Positions 45,106 to 56,336 of a stretch of 64,000 bases of DNA are shown here, one piece after another. Location: the NCBI GenBank assembly GCA_001839685.1, contig MLAK01000649.1, forward strand, positions 50,635 through 114,634. The letters are read 5' to 3'. A program made the translations under genes and the position numbers. The notes under the pieces were generated by a model. The model did no database searches, was not told the DNA's origin, and saw only the letters and a list, made by a program, of their open reading frames with translations. How positions within the stretch are numbered: the stretch's first letter is position 1; the number at the start of each line of letters is the position of its first letter. The DNA comes from Tritrichomonas foetus (taxonomy: Eukaryota; Parabasalia; Tritrichomonadida; Tritrichomonadidae).

Positions 45106-47457
45106 ATGAAGGCTTCTTTAATTACAGGAGAAGGACAACCAGTTCAAGAACTCAGAATTACTGGACACATCAAAGATGGAATCTGCAGAGCGGCGTTCAA
45201 AGGCACTTTCGAAAATAAACTCGATCATCCTATCGAAACATCTTTTACGTTTCCACTTCCACAAGGGGTTTGCTCTACTCAATTTAAGGTGAATTTCGGC
45301 GGTACAAAAGTGACATCACGGGTTGCGCGCGACGATAATGCACGAATTGAATATGACGATACTCTTGCTCAAAGCGATTTTGCCGCAATGGCTCAAGTTA
45401 ATGATAAAAATGAAATAAGAATTGATATTGGCACATTAGCGCCTAAAGAAACATGTAAAATTGCATTGTATTTTGTAATTGCATTAAATCCATTATCAAA
45501 CGGATTTTTATTAGTTTTGCCTACATCAATCACATCATTTTCTGAAAATTTAAGATTAGGCTTAACTCCACCACCTTTGAAACTTCATCTTGACATAACC
45601 GATTCACTTTCTAAAATAAAATCAATTACAACACCATTTAATAAAAATACACAAATTGATCTTTCAAAAGGTGAGATAAAATGTGACGAACTCTCAATTT
45701 TCAGTCCACTTCATGTTTTTATTCAGTTCGAAGAAAAGAATTTAGGAAGATGTCTTTATCAAAAAATAGATGGAAACACTTTTCTCAATGTTGTAGCAAC
45801 TACACCAAGAACAATTCGGGATCATCCATCCCAATTTACTGTAATGTATGAAAATGGATCAAGTTTGACGGGTGGTCAAATATCACTTTTAATGAGAGCT
45901 TTAGAATTCTTTATACTTTCTATTCCACACGGATGTAAATTCAATTATGTTAACTTTGGATTTGATGCTTTTACATTATTTGATGTACCGTTAATTCTCG
46001 ATAATGATAAAACAAAACAAGCATTAGCTTGCTTAAAAAGACAGCATGATCCGTATTCTAAAACGATTGAGTTTATTCAAATGCATGACAATATCATAAA
46101 CAATATTACTGATGCTGATGAAGTTGAGTCTGTCATAGTAATTATTGGCTCTTCACTACCAAATGAATTTAAACCCTCGCCCAATCACAATTATTTCTTA
46201 TTGGATCCTTTCACTCGTGGTGACTTTCGAATAATTGCACAAGAAAAAGGTGCATGTTATATACCAGTTGCTGACGAATCATCATTGATTGCAAGTTTGT
46301 TATCCGTTATAAAAATGACAGCAACAGCAGAAATCGAAAATGTAAAACTTTGTGTTGGTGATGAAGAATTCAAAATACCACCTGTGATTCCAGGCTACAC
46401 ATTTTCAACATTGCTGTTGCTTGATAAACATGAAGAAGAAGACAATTCTAAGAAAAATGATAGCACCGACAAATTTCCTGATGTAAAATTAACCTTTGCT
46501 GATTTTGATTTAATCCTTCCAACAATTGAATCTCCTCTACCGATCATCCATCACCTGTGGGCCTTTGAGAAAATGAAGACTGCAGCACCTGAAGAGAAAG
46601 CAGCTCTCGCACTGGCCAATCAAATTCTCACTCCAGACACTTCCTCTGTTGTTGTCGTTGAACGTGATGAAGAAGTTGAAGGAGAAGTCTCTCATGTCGA
46701 TTCCAGGCTCTCACGTATTGGTATTGGTTGGATTGACGAATCAGCCGAAACTAAACAAAAAGACCACAATCATGACGATGATGAAATCATCCATCCGCAA
46801 CCAATGCCTATTCCCCATCCACTTCCCCATCCTCTACCACATCCATTTCCACATCCTCTACCACGACCGCGTCCATTTGTATTGTATCGCAACCCAAGAA
46901 TACGAGAACCAGTTTTTATCAATAACAACAACAATCTCCGCCGACGAACAGATCTCGATTATAATAATAATAATAATAATAACAATAATAATATTCCAAA
47001 TCATTCTAATGAAAATAAGAAGCCAGAGCTTTTTGTTGGCTCAATGAAAGGCAACAGCAATACAACAGAAATGCGCGTAGACATTCTAGCTCGACTTCAA
47101 CAGAGACAACGTGAAGCTCAAGAAAAAGCTGCTCAGCGTCCTCCTGGTGATCCAAAGGCCAAAAAACTCCCATTCTTCCTTCTCCGCGTTCTCCAGCTCC
47201 AAAACGCCGATGGCTCTTGGACAAATGAAAAATTCCTCGCAAATTCCTGTGGTTTTTCAATTCCAACTGAATCTCGCGGTCTCAAGCGTGAGCAGTTTAT
47301 GACAGCCTTCATCATCGCGTGTATAAGGAGAAAGGCTCCGGCGGACGAGGAAAAGTATGAACTTGTCATTGAAAAGGCGCTAACTTTCCTCATTGAAAGT
47401 GATCCTGCAATTGACTGGGATACAGTAATCAGTTCAATCGATGCAGATTTACAATAA
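45106..47457 (+). CDS. VIT/VWA-domain protein (inter-alpha-trypsin/PARP4/VWA5A-like)
   Basis: 783 residues from ATG 45106 (the frame opens at a TTG, 45088). A VIT domain occupies about 1-130: GHIKDGICRAAFKGTFENKLD, FTFPLPQGVCSTQFKV and later GTLAPKETCKI are typical. A divergent VWA-like fold follows at about 235-400; its MIDAS DxSxS is degenerate (YENGSSLTGG), so metal binding is doubtful. A C-terminal block (PFFLLRVLQLQNADGSW) matches the end region of VWA5A/PARP4-like proteins. Between them lie a His-Pro repeat (about 567-592) and a 10-Asn run. There is no signal peptide, so the protein is probably cytosolic, as vault-associated relatives are. Binding partners are unknown. Confidence 0.8.
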   Translation: MKASLITGEGQPVQELRITGHIKDGICRAAFKGTFENKLDHPIETSFTFPLPQGVCSTQFKVNFGGTKVTSRVARDDNARIEYDDTLAQSDFAAMAQVNDKNEIRIDIGTLAPKETCKIALYFVIALNPLSNGFLLVLPTSITSFSENLRLGLTPPPLKLHLDITDSLSKIKSITTPFNKNTQIDLSKGEIKCDELSIFSPLHVFIQFEEKNLGRCLYQKIDGNTFLNVVATTPRTIRDHPSQFTVMYENGSSLTGGQISLLMRALEFFILSIPHGCKFNYVNFGFDAFTLFDVPLILDNDKTKQALACLKRQHDPYSKTIEFIQMHDNIINNITDADEVESVIVIIGSSLPNEFKPSPNHNYFLLDPFTRGDFRIIAQEKGACYIPVADESSLIASLLSVIKMTATAEIENVKLCVGDEEFKIPPVIPGYTFSTLLLLDKHEEEDNSKKNDSTDKFPDVKLTFADFDLILPTIESPLPIIHHLWAFEKMKTAAPEEKAALALANQILTPDTSSVVVVERDEEVEGEVSHVDSRLSRIGIGWIDESAETKQKDHNHDDDEIIHPQPMPIPHPLPHPLPHPFPHPLPRPRPFVLYRNPRIREPVFINNNNNLRRRTDLDYNNNNNNNNNNIPNHSNENKKPELFVGSMKGNSNTTEMRVDILARLQQRQREAQEKAAQRPPGDPKAKKLPFFLLRVLQLQNADGSWTNEKFLANSCGFSIPTESRGLKREQFMTAFIIACIRRKAPADEEKYELVIEKALTFLIESDPAIDWDTVISSIDADLQ
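46809..46874 (+). repeat. His-Pro (HPLP/HPFP) coding minisatellite
   Basis: 12-base units encode HPLP or HPFP about five times in a row, ending in RPRP. This is a possible flexible or metal-binding linker in the VIT/VWA protein. Confidence 0.7.
46961..46993 (+). repeat. AAT/ATA trinucleotide repeat coding poly-Asn
   Basis: About 11 near-perfect trinucleotide units in the coding sequence give a run of ten Asn. It is likely to vary in length. Confidence 0.75.
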
Positions 47458-47970
47458 TTTTTTTTACATTTTATCATGTGTTTCATTGTAAAAATTGTAA
47501 ATTCCATTCTTTTTCTTTATTTCTAATTTTGCTTTTCCTTTCCATTAAATCGGAATGTTCTTCTGAAACGAGATTTCTCATTATATTCAGATTGTGAAAA
47601 TATTAAGTTAGAATTCTTGAACACAAATTTTGCATTATATGAAAACTAATTGTGTACTTGTTCTCTCAATAATAATGAACATTCAAATTTCGATGAATAA
47701 ACAATGTATAAATAAAATATTTCCAAAAAGATCTTCCACTTTTCTACTTGTAAGTATAGAAAAAACAAAAGGTCAAATAGAGGTGAAATATCGGTTGAAG
47801 ACACTAAAAAAGAGTAAGGAATTGCTTGATACATAATAAATTTACTATACAAGATATACTTTTATCAGGCCTTGATACGGCCATGTTCATGATAATACAT
47901 GATATAAATGGTATTTTCTAATGTTGGAAACAGATGCAAGAATTTTGCTTAAATTACATGATCAGAAGAA
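47458..47970. other. Convergent intergenic spacer
   Basis: 513 bases, AT-rich, no gene. Overlapping small frames on both strands at 47630-47852 have no domain and are not called. Confidence 0.6.
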
Positions 47971-49248
47971 TTAAATTGTGTCAAAATCTCGAGATTGGGA
48001 GAGCTTGATTGGCATTCTTCTCGTGACGGCCGATCTTCTTGAAGCGTTATCAATCCCCTTTATAAGTGGGTTCGATTTGAGGGCGCTTTCATCTTGTGGA
48101 ATGAGAGGAGGCAACGACATATCTTTAAAACTGCCTGTGAAAGTCGATGTGAATGCTCCAAGGTTCGGCAGTGAATGTTTACACTTGCATTGAAATTTTC
48201 CCATTTTCGTCATAACGCAATGGGACGTTCTTAAATTAATGGTGGTTTTCTGTGCGCATGAAATAAAGCGAGCATCACTTCGTTTGAACTGCAAAATGCA
48301 AGGAAGCTTATATGCTAACAAATTATCAGAATTGTCCGAAATAATAATTCCACACAGATTTGCAACCGGCCCGTAATTTGAGCACGAAAAAACCGTCACT
48401 ACGTGGCCGCTTGCACACGGGCAAACGCCGTGGGGAACCATTTGATGGCCGCGAATGATTTTGGTCAGATTGTTTCTCGCCAAAAATTTTCTGACGCCTT
48501 CCAATCCAAATGCAACAGCGCCGCGAGTACTCTCAACAAATCCCGATGTTGTTTCACAAGGGTCTGACCACATCATTCCGTAAATTAATTCATCGTCATA
48601 ATTATCGATTCCGCGTTGAATTTCTCGAACTTGAGAAATAGTCCGTAAGTTCTTGCATATGCCACCATGCACACAAAACATTTTTTCGTTCACCAACGCA
48701 GCAAGTGGCATATAATTGAAAGCTCGATTGCATTCGTTAAAAAACTCGCCATTACCGAAAAATTGAATACATTCGTCATAGAATCCGTATTTGAGATTAA
48801 CTGCTTTGAATTCGTGGTTTCCTCTTAATAAATGTACAGTATCGGGAAACAGATTCTTCATGGCAAAAAGCAAGGAAATGACTTCGATTGAAAAGTTTCC
48901 ACGATCAACATAATCTCCCAGGAATAAAAGTTTCGGCGAATTTAATTTTTTGTATTGGATTAAAACTCTGATCAAATCAACGATGTTTCCATGAATATCA
49001 CCAACTATCATGATTTCGCCAGATAAGTCGATCATTGTTGGACACTTCATGAATGTTGAAAGTGCTTCTTGGGCGACATGATGATATGTCGTTTCTGGAA
49101 AAGTCGGCAGTGGAATTGTTTTTCCGATTAGACAATACTCTTCCTCGACAAGTGAAAAGAATCGCTCATAAGAAGAATAAATGAAGGATGAGGTGCTCAT
49201 GACTGCTCTTGAGTTTGTTATGTTTTTTTTTATTTTCAATTCAATCAT
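47971..49248 (-). CDS. Divergent PPP-family serine/threonine phosphatase with C-terminal tail
   Basis: 425 residues from ATG 49248; a second Met at residue 17 (49200) is an alternative start. Metal and catalytic motifs are present: GDIHG (83-87), GDYVDRG (111-117), LLRGNHE (140-146), HGG (194-196) and RGHQ with His268. The loop that is SAPNYC in PP1/PP2A reads SCSNYG (288-293), and the NHE segment is followed by FKAVNLKYGFYDEC. The enzyme is thus intact but belongs to a divergent PPP branch. About 120 residues of unrelated basic, Ser-rich tail follow, perhaps for targeting. Toxin sensitivity and substrate range may differ because the loop that binds microcystin-like inhibitors is changed; that is inference. 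Confidence 0.85.
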   Translation of the reverse strand: MIELKIKKNITNSRAVMSTSSFIYSSYERFFSLVEEEYCLIGKTIPLPTFPETTYHHVAQEALSTFMKCPTMIDLSGEIMIVGDIHGNIVDLIRVLIQYKKLNSPKLLFLGDYVDRGNFSIEVISLLFAMKNLFPDTVHLLRGNHEFKAVNLKYGFYDECIQFFGNGEFFNECNRAFNYMPLAALVNEKMFCVHGGICKNLRTISQVREIQRGIDNYDDELIYGMMWSDPCETTSGFVESTRGAVAFGLEGVRKFLARNNLTKIIRGHQMVPHGVCPCASGHVVTVFSCSNYGPVANLCGIIISDNSDNLLAYKLPCILQFKRSDARFISCAQKTTINLRTSHCVMTKMGKFQCKCKHSLPNLGAFTSTFTGSFKDMSLPPLIPQDESALKSNPLIKGIDNASRRSAVTRRMPIKLSQSRDFDTI

Positions 49249-50140
49249 TTTATTCGTAATTTCAATTCAATACGAAGAATTCAATGCCAAAACAATTATG
49301 ATTCAAATTTGCTGGATTATATCGAATTGATTGAGTTTCTAATAAAATACCTTTGATTGATTTATAGAATTTTAATTCGAATTTTCAATGATATCCATTT
49401 TACTTTTCTGATAATCTTTTGATAACGAATGGGGAAAAATAAAAAAAATAAAAAAAAATGAATATCGAAATTAGATGTATACAAACTAACTAGATCTAGA
49501 TGTAGAAGACTATTGAGAGATCTAAATGAATAATTGTTGATATTATTGTCATCTAAATATTATTTAATTGTAATCCTATTAATAATATATAAATATTATA
49601 ATTTAAAAATCAAGATACAGAGAAAACCAAATCCAAAAAAAAATTGTGAGAAAAAAATAAACCCCACAGAAATTTCTGAGAATTATTGAGATAAAAAGGG
49701 ATTTTATAGCATTAATATCTTGATTATTTCTTATCATAAATCGTGCTTTTTATTATCATATGACCTTCCATCGAAAATTATAATGTTTTCCAAAATACAA
49801 AAATGAAGTATAAAAAAAATATTAATAATTTTGATATAAATAAAAAAAATTTAGGCATCAATGAGAAGATTACGAATGTTTTGCCATCTAAATGGCGAGT
49901 CATCAGAAAATTCACTTGACATCGAGTCTGGAAAAAAACATATTGGATTCCATTTTTCTTGATTTGGTCTTTCAATCGTTGTATCTGTATCCCTGCTTGA
50001 GAATGTGCTGTTGAGGACTGCCAGTCTATTTTCTTCATATACTAAAATTTTATGACAGAAAAGATTTCAATACATTCATATTTGTCAAATGGAAATTGAA
50101 TTAATTCAACATCACTGAGTTAAAACTATCAAAATTTTCG

Positions 50141-50160
50141 CGATTTTTAATTAAAAATCG
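50141..50160. repeat. Perfect 20-bp palindrome
   Basis: CGATTTTTAATTAAAAATCG reads identically on both strands. Confidence 0.7.
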
Positions 50161-50703
50161 ATAGAAGAAGTGTAAATAGAATTATGGGAAGCAGTATTAT
50201 AATCTTTGTGATTCTTGGAAAAAAAGCTTCTCACAATTTTTTTTTAGGCTTTCTCCAAAATCGCTCTTTTTTCGGTTTAATTGTTGCAAAATTTCAAAAC
50301 TATGAATAAATATGGCTCATAACTATAAAAAATAGATTTAACAATTGACTGAAAGCTGTTCACCCGAAAACTGAAACAATAGCTTCTTCAGAATCATTTT
50401 CGAAATATTTTTGAATTCGGCCATTTGCGAAGTTTGCGATAAGGGAAATTTTCGTCATTCTTTTAGNTATTTGGGTTTTGATTTTTGACTGATGGTATTA
50501 AGTAATACTGATGATAAGGATCATTTTAGTGATTTCGTACGTTAAGACTATTTGGTTTGTATACATCTGTTTTGAGTTTAGTCAATTGAATCTTATTCAA
50601 TTTTGGAATATTCAATATTATTTCATTGATTCTAATTATTGATCAAAAAAGCGTGATACATCATTCCGATCATGATATTCGTTTCTTTTGTTTTCCCCTC
50701 ATG

Positions 50704-50720
50704 AGTAGCAACTTGCTACT
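50704..50720. repeat. 17-nt near-palindrome
   Basis: AGTAGCAA and TTGCTACT flank a single C. Possible dimer-binding site or tiny hairpin; the role is unknown. Confidence 0.5.
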
Positions 50721-51425
50721 AGCAAGATGGATGCGAAACTTTTGTGTGTAAAGAAGAAATGATTTTAGATTTGCGAATATACTCAATAATTGTGTTGGCT
50801 AACAATTGCACAGAAAAAATTTTCATATCGTTATTGCGTCTTTTACTATATTGCATCCCAGATCTGGTTTAGTTGGGCATATACCACTTTTATTTTCATT
50901 ACCCAACAAGTCAATGTAAAAGTCAACAATTGCGATCTACGTTGAAAAGTTTCTCACAAATTTTTTCTCAGAAGAGCATTGAAAAAGTGACAATAAAAAA
51001 TATTAAAGAGGTGATTCACTTCAATTTAAATTTTGAAAGAAATCTTTTTCTATATGAAAATGGAAAATCACATTGGTATATCAGCCGAAAAAAGAAATCT
51101 TTTTCTATATCAATATGATGAGAAAACAACCGTGGTGACTAACTCTTGAAAAAAAATTCCTTTTGAAATCTGAATGTTCACCAAAAGCTTTATTCAAAAA
51201 GCTGGAGTGAAATCATGAGGGATTGAATTTTGAATATTAATGAATTGTGGAATTTTCATCGATACGGCATATTGAATAGTTTTTCATCGTTTTCTTTTTA
51301 ATATATAAATGTTTAATTTTTTTATTTTTTATATTTAAATATTTTTTTATCATCTCTTCTTCAAGGATTAGCTTTTTAATCTTTAAATGTTTTATACCGG
51401 TATGTTTACTTGAAAAAGATTTCTT

Positions 51426-51493
51426 CCAAGTTTGGTCAATTCTAAAGGTGAATTTGAATTTCTGGCTGAAGTGTTGGTCGTAATGCAGAGGTA
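51426..51493 (-). repeat. Second copy of the dispersed 68-bp repeat
   Basis: Its reverse complement aligns without gaps to 27272-27339 (about 60 of 68 bases), including a 36-base block with one mismatch (51426-51461). It lacks the right terminal repeat seen at 27354-27379, so it is a truncated or older copy. A short open frame reads through both copies on the opposite strand to the 27-kb element (LVNSKGEFEF), so a coding relic is the alternative. Confidence 0.6.
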
Positions 51494-52342
51494 AAAAATC
51501 ATTTCAATAAAAATCTCTACTGGTGATTCTCTGGAAAAGCTGAGATTATTTTCATTTATTTTTATTGCAAAAAAGATACAATAAAATTCGATTTCCTATT
51601 ATGGAGAAATTGAGCAGAGTTGTGTCGAATTTTTATTCAATACCTGATTAAGATTATGTCATTAGCGAATTTTAAACATCTGCTTCTTGAAATTAATATC
51701 AACTTTTTTCAATAGTATTTCATATCGAAATTCGCAGGCAAGAATATTCACATATATGTTAGTAACTAAAAGCAGGTGAAATAACCTGTCATTACCAAAT
51801 TTAAAGCAAATTTAGGATTTTTCAATAAAGCAATGAAAATTGTTCGCTTGAATAGTCCTATAATTCTCGAATTTATCAAATAATAATCCAAATATTGGTT
51901 TACTGTTTAGAGAAAACCATACTTTTATCTTTTTTAAAGAATATTAATTGGAAACAATTGATTTTCACGGTTTTCTGATATTTTTGATTATGATGATGAT
52001 AGGTATGATAAATATTTCATGAGGTGTGATTAAAAAAATGTATTTATGAACATTCTAAAGTTCAATTATATATCATTTGGAGGAATAAAATTTTCATAAG
52101 AAAATGACATTTTCCTCACTAAAAATGATTGAAGAATATATTTATAAATAAATTTTGATTAGATCATTTGACATTTTTTGAGACTTCAATAAAGAAATAT
52201 ATTATTGTTATCTATTAATAAATGATTTGAAGTAATATCGATATATCCAAATGATATGGATATTGAGTAGGCCTTCAATCATTTTTCAAAGTCAATTATT
52301 TCGTTGATGTCCTTTTTCAAAGTCATTGACGAATTCGTTCGC

Positions 52343-54484
52343 TCAGTCAGAGTTTGCTTTATATAACTCCCTAATTTTTGAATATTTTGTCGTCTGACTG
52401 AAAATATACTCCAATTGATTAATATTCTGATGTTTATAATTTGGGTGACCTAAAATCAATTCTAGTGAAGAGGAGTGATGAATTACTAATTTTGAATCAT
52501 TTATACTTTCCCGAATTTTCTTCATTAACGATTCGGTATTTAATTGTATTTCTGTATGACTCAGTAAAATTTTTACAAGGTCCAAATTTTCACTCGAATA
52601 AGCAACTGAAATTGGTAATTCATCAAAAACATTTTCTTTATTTAAATGCAATTGACAGATTTTCAAGACTTTTTTTAAAGTTTTACTTGAACGAGAATAG
52701 CAAGCTGCCATAATGATTGATTCATTAGAAGTGTTCAGAAAGGAATCAATTAATTGAATTCTTTTTTTGTCGCCAGTTGTGATTAAGTCTTGGTTTATTT
52801 CATGTATGACATTATCAAAGCCAAACAAAGCACAATAGAAATAAAATAAGGCAAAATTGTGATATAAATATACAATCTTTTTGTTTTGGAGTAGAAACAA
52901 TCTTCGAATTATTTCTTCGTTTTTAGTTCTAAAAATAGTCAAAATGATATCATAATCTTGAAGTGAATCAATTTGGTGATCATTTTTTGAAAAGAGAATT
53001 TGATGAATGCTGTTAATATAAAAACAAATATTTATTTTCAACAATATTTTTTGAAGCAGGGTTTTGATGTAAGAATGTGGATATTTAGAAAATATATAAA
53101 AGATACTTTTAGTATCCTTACAGATAAATCGACAAGGAAAAGCTTGGTTAATCTTTTGAATTACATTTAAGTATGAATAGAAATGTTTCCTGGCTTCCTT
53201 CATGATATTATATGAACAAGCAACACGTTCTAAAGAGTGAACAATTTCAAGAGTATGTCCAATGTCAAAATCATTAATTATCATTTCAAGAAAAAGTTTC
53301 TCAGAAATCGCTTGAGGAAGAAAAACATGCTTGAAATGAAAAAACAAAGAATCCATTGGATAATGATGTTCAATCATTTTTATAAGATGACCCATACCAA
53401 TATTGGTTGAGAAAATTGTCCCAAATAAATTGAATCCATAGTTTGCGATATTGAAACGATAAAGAAGTTTGTAGTAGTACAAAAAATCTTTTTCTTCAAA
53501 GAAATTTTCCTTTATCCATTCTGCAATGTTATTGTGATGGGATGCGATAGCAGTTTGAAGGTATCCCAACGCAGATTCAAGTTTTGAAGACCCAAATAAA
53601 TTAATATAATATTGATTAGAATATCTGAAATTATCACATAATTCGGAAATTAGTTTGATAATTTCTGTATTGCCACTATAAATTGCAGCATTGAATAAAT
53701 GAACTCTGATAAAATCCTTATCATAAAAATGTTGGATATAATGGTTATCAAGTGATTGCTTATCATCATCTGATGTATTTAAAAGAATATATTTCAAGCA
53801 TGATATTGAACCATAGAAAGTTGAAAAATATAAACCACAAAAAATGTAGATTTTTGAATCGTTATCTGTTGAGTCAGCAAATAAAGTAGACCAAATCTTT
53901 TGCAAAGAATGAACATCATTATTTTGTGATATTGTCTTTATGTCTTGAATGGTACGAATTTGTTGTTCAGATAAGTTTTCAATATTGTCAAGATCACGAA
54001 TTCGTATTTCCATGATTTCCAGGTCAGCCTCATCAACATTTAAAACACTAGAATATTTCGTAAGAACTTCGGAAAAATGGACCAAAGAGAGAAAATCGTG
54101 GGAAAAATAAGAATAAAAGGGTTCGCTTAAATAACTCTTATTTTTCCATGGCCTTACTGGAAATATATTCCTAAAATAAAAGTATTTTTTGAGAAATGAT
54201 TTCATTATCAAGCAATTTTTTTGAGATAATGAAATCATGAGAAAAATGTAATCCTCACATTGCTTTATTCGATGCATTGCAAAACAACAAAGCATTTCAC
54301 CAATGTAGCAATGAGTACTCACGTCACTAATCATTTGAAAAACTTTATCATATGTGTCAGAATTTAGATTGCAGAGAGAATCCTCAATTTCACATAAAAA
54401 TTGGAGTTCGGTTTTATCAATAGACTCATTATGAGGAAATGGTATTTCACACAAAGGCGGAATATAATGTGAGCCGAAAGTCAT
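52343..54484 (-). CDS. Divergent ankyrin-repeat protein of trichomonad type
   Basis: 713 residues from ATG 54484-54482. The first 150 residues are helical and polar-aromatic and resemble the N-terminal region of the DUF3447-type ankyrin proteins that are abundant in trichomonads. The remainder is a series of degenerate ankyrin-like helix pairs; the clearest are near the C-terminus (ENVFDELPISVAYSSENLDLVKILLSH) and at about 270-300 (FNAAIYSGNTEIIKLIS). It lacks catalytic motifs, so it is a protein-binding scaffold. It has an unusually high Phe/Tyr content for an ankyrin protein. It is divergent from the TLK gene across 298 bases. Confidence 0.65.
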   Translation of the reverse strand: MTFGSHYIPPLCEIPFPHNESIDKTELQFLCEIEDSLCNLNSDTYDKVFQMISDVSTHCYIGEMLCCFAMHRIKQCEDYIFLMISLSQKNCLIMKSFLKKYFYFRNIFPVRPWKNKSYLSEPFYSYFSHDFLSLVHFSEVLTKYSSVLNVDEADLEIMEIRIRDLDNIENLSEQQIRTIQDIKTISQNNDVHSLQKIWSTLFADSTDNDSKIYIFCGLYFSTFYGSISCLKYILLNTSDDDKQSLDNHYIQHFYDKDFIRVHLFNAAIYSGNTEIIKLISELCDNFRYSNQYYINLFGSSKLESALGYLQTAIASHHNNIAEWIKENFFEEKDFLYYYKLLYRFNIANYGFNLFGTIFSTNIGMGHLIKMIEHHYPMDSLFFHFKHVFLPQAISEKLFLEMIINDFDIGHTLEIVHSLERVACSYNIMKEARKHFYSYLNVIQKINQAFPCRFICKDTKSIFYIFSKYPHSYIKTLLQKILLKINICFYINSIHQILFSKNDHQIDSLQDYDIILTIFRTKNEEIIRRLFLLQNKKIVYLYHNFALFYFYCALFGFDNVIHEINQDLITTGDKKRIQLIDSFLNTSNESIIMAACYSRSSKTLKKVLKICQLHLNKENVFDELPISVAYSSENLDLVKILLSHTEIQLNTESLMKKIRESINDSKLVIHHSSSLELILGHPNYKHQNINQLEYIFSQTTKYSKIRELYKANSD

Positions 54485-54782
54485 TCGGCAATTGAAATTT
54501 TGGTGCCCTCAGGCAGTGAACAATTATACTCTGAATTTTAGGAAGAATTTTTAAAATGTTAAATGGCCGTTAGTTATAAATTCATCCGAAATCATTGATT
54601 ATACATATTATGTATCATTTAATTGTGAATTCTAGATGAACATTGTTTATTGAGCAATATAGAACTAATTGTAATTTATGTAATCATAAATGAATTGTGA
54701 TAATCTCACTCCATTAGTTTTCTCTTTGGTAGAATTTTACCCAAAAATTTGGCCTTGAATTTAACCTTAAACGTACATTAAA

Positions 54783-56336
54783 ATGTCGAATGGAATTTTT
54801 TCAAAAGGATCAAACTCCAAGAGTATCGATTCTTTTACGAGTGCAGATCGAAAAAATTTACTTCTTCAACGCCTAAAGGGAAACGATCTCTGTGATAGTA
54901 ATTCAATATCAAATGTAACTCGAGATCCATCATCAAGCATTGGCTTATCGGAAAATCCAGACATTGTCACATCATCAATCCATAAGTATACAAACCCGCC
55001 AGAAGAAACAAGTCGAAGGTTTACAGACGAGCTAAAATTGAGAGAAGAAATCGAAAAAGAAATCAAAAAAGAATATGAAGACAAATTTGATAAAATGAGG
55101 CAATTTGCACTTGAATGTTTTCGTGAGTATGCTTTCGCACGACAGGAGTGTCAATTGATAGAAATCAGCAGAAAGCAGGAGCGACTTGGAACTATAACAA
55201 CATATATTTCTGGAAATGCAAAGTGGTGTGGTGGCATTGAAGTCAATAGATTGGAACGAGAAATAGAAACGCTCACCAAAAAACTTGAAGTCTTAAAAAA
55301 ATCAGATCACCAACGTTCAGAAGCTGTTGGACAAAAGAAAAGTACGATTCAAGCATCACTAAAAGAGAAAAAGAACCAATTAAAACAATTAGAAGAAGAA
55401 AGAAAAGAATTCGCAATTGAGTTACGATTAAACACTGATAGATTCAACTCTGACTTCAAAGTTGATCAATTATTAAATGATGGAAAATATGCATTGATTG
55501 AATTAATAGGCAGAGGTGGATTTTCTGAAGTTTGGAGAGCTTTCGATATTGAAAAAGTTCGAGTTGTTGCGATAAAAATCCAACATATGAACCCGCAATG
55601 GTCAAAACAAACGAAAGAAAACTTTGTTCGTCATTCTGGCAGAGAAATTCAGATTTTAAGCTCAACTCAACATCGAAATGTAGTTGGGTTTTATGAATAT
55701 TTTTATATAGGTGATAACACACTTGCACTAGTGATGGAATTCTGCAATGGTGGTGATTTAGCCATAACTCTAAGAAAAAGAGGAAAGATTCCTGAAAAAG
55801 AAGCAAAATATATTTTAGCGCAAGTTATTGGTGGTCTGTTAGCACTTCGATCAATGGAAAATTATGTAATTCATTATGACCTAAAACCTGCCAATATTTT
55901 ATTCACTGATGACGGAACAGTAAAAATAACTGATTTTGGTCTATCAAAAATCGTTGAAGGTGATACTTCTGCCATTGAGTTAACTTCCCAGGGAACAGGA
56001 ACTTATTTTTATGCAGCACCAGAAACTTTCCAACGAGGTAGATCTGTTTTTATTACAAAATCAGTCGATACTTGGTCATTAGGCATCATTTTCTATGAAA
56101 TGTTATATGGCGTAAGACCTTTTGGTGATGAAATTAATTCCCAGCAAACATTTGCAAGCCAAGTTGAAAATATGATTGGACAAGTTCATTTTCCACAAAA
56201 TGTCAAAGTCTCTGATCAAGGGAAAAAGTTTATCATGAAGTGTTTAGAAAAAGATCCAAATATAAGGCCAGAACTATCAATGCTTGCAACTGATGATGAA
56301 TATATTCATCCTATTCTCGCTGAATTAAACTTGTAA
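54783..56336 (+). CDS. Tousled-like protein kinase (TLK)
   Basis: 517 residues: a short basic/Ser-rich N-terminus, a coiled coil (about 80-225) and a kinase domain (about 235-510). The kinase is intact: GRGGFSEV loop (243-250), Lys265 in VAIKIQ, HYDLKPAN (364-371) with Asp366, DFG (384-386). TLK-specific features are HYD in place of HRD, LTSQGTGTYFYAAPE in the activation segment and YGVRPFG after it. TLKs phosphorylate the histone chaperone ASF1 and control chromatin assembly in S phase; the coiled coil gives oligomers. It is shorter at the N-terminus than plant or animal TLKs. Its neighbour is an E2F-type factor, a link through cell-cycle function only. Confidence 0.88.
   Translation: MSNGIFSKGSNSKSIDSFTSADRKNLLLQRLKGNDLCDSNSISNVTRDPSSSIGLSENPDIVTSSIHKYTNPPEETSRRFTDELKLREEIEKEIKKEYEDKFDKMRQFALECFREYAFARQECQLIEISRKQERLGTITTYISGNAKWCGGIEVNRLEREIETLTKKLEVLKKSDHQRSEAVGQKKSTIQASLKEKKNQLKQLEEERKEFAIELRLNTDRFNSDFKVDQLLNDGKYALIELIGRGGFSEVWRAFDIEKVRVVAIKIQHMNPQWSKQTKENFVRHSGREIQILSSTQHRNVVGFYEYFYIGDNTLALVMEFCNGGDLAITLRKRGKIPEKEAKYILAQVIGGLLALRSMENYVIHYDLKPANILFTDDGTVKITDFGLSKIVEGDTSAIELTSQGTGTYFYAAPETFQRGRSVFITKSVDTWSLGIIFYEMLYGVRPFGDEINSQQTFASQVENMIGQVHFPQNVKVSDQGKKFIMKCLEKDPNIRPELSMLATDDEYIHPILAELNL

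Larger units (their letters stand above)
49249..52342. other. 3.1-kb gene-poor region with repeats
   Basis: No convincing gene. Small frames (49778-50038 minus, 50873-51118 plus from TTG) lack domains. It contains one ambiguous base (50467), a perfect 20-bp palindrome at 50141-50160, a 17-base near-palindrome at 50704-50720, a 20-bp direct repeat (51036-51055, 51091-51110) and the dispersed repeat at 51426-51493. Confidence 0.6.

Noticed and set aside
50873..51118. 81-codon plus-strand frame
   Set aside because: It begins at TTG, has no domain, and includes a local 20-bp direct repeat.
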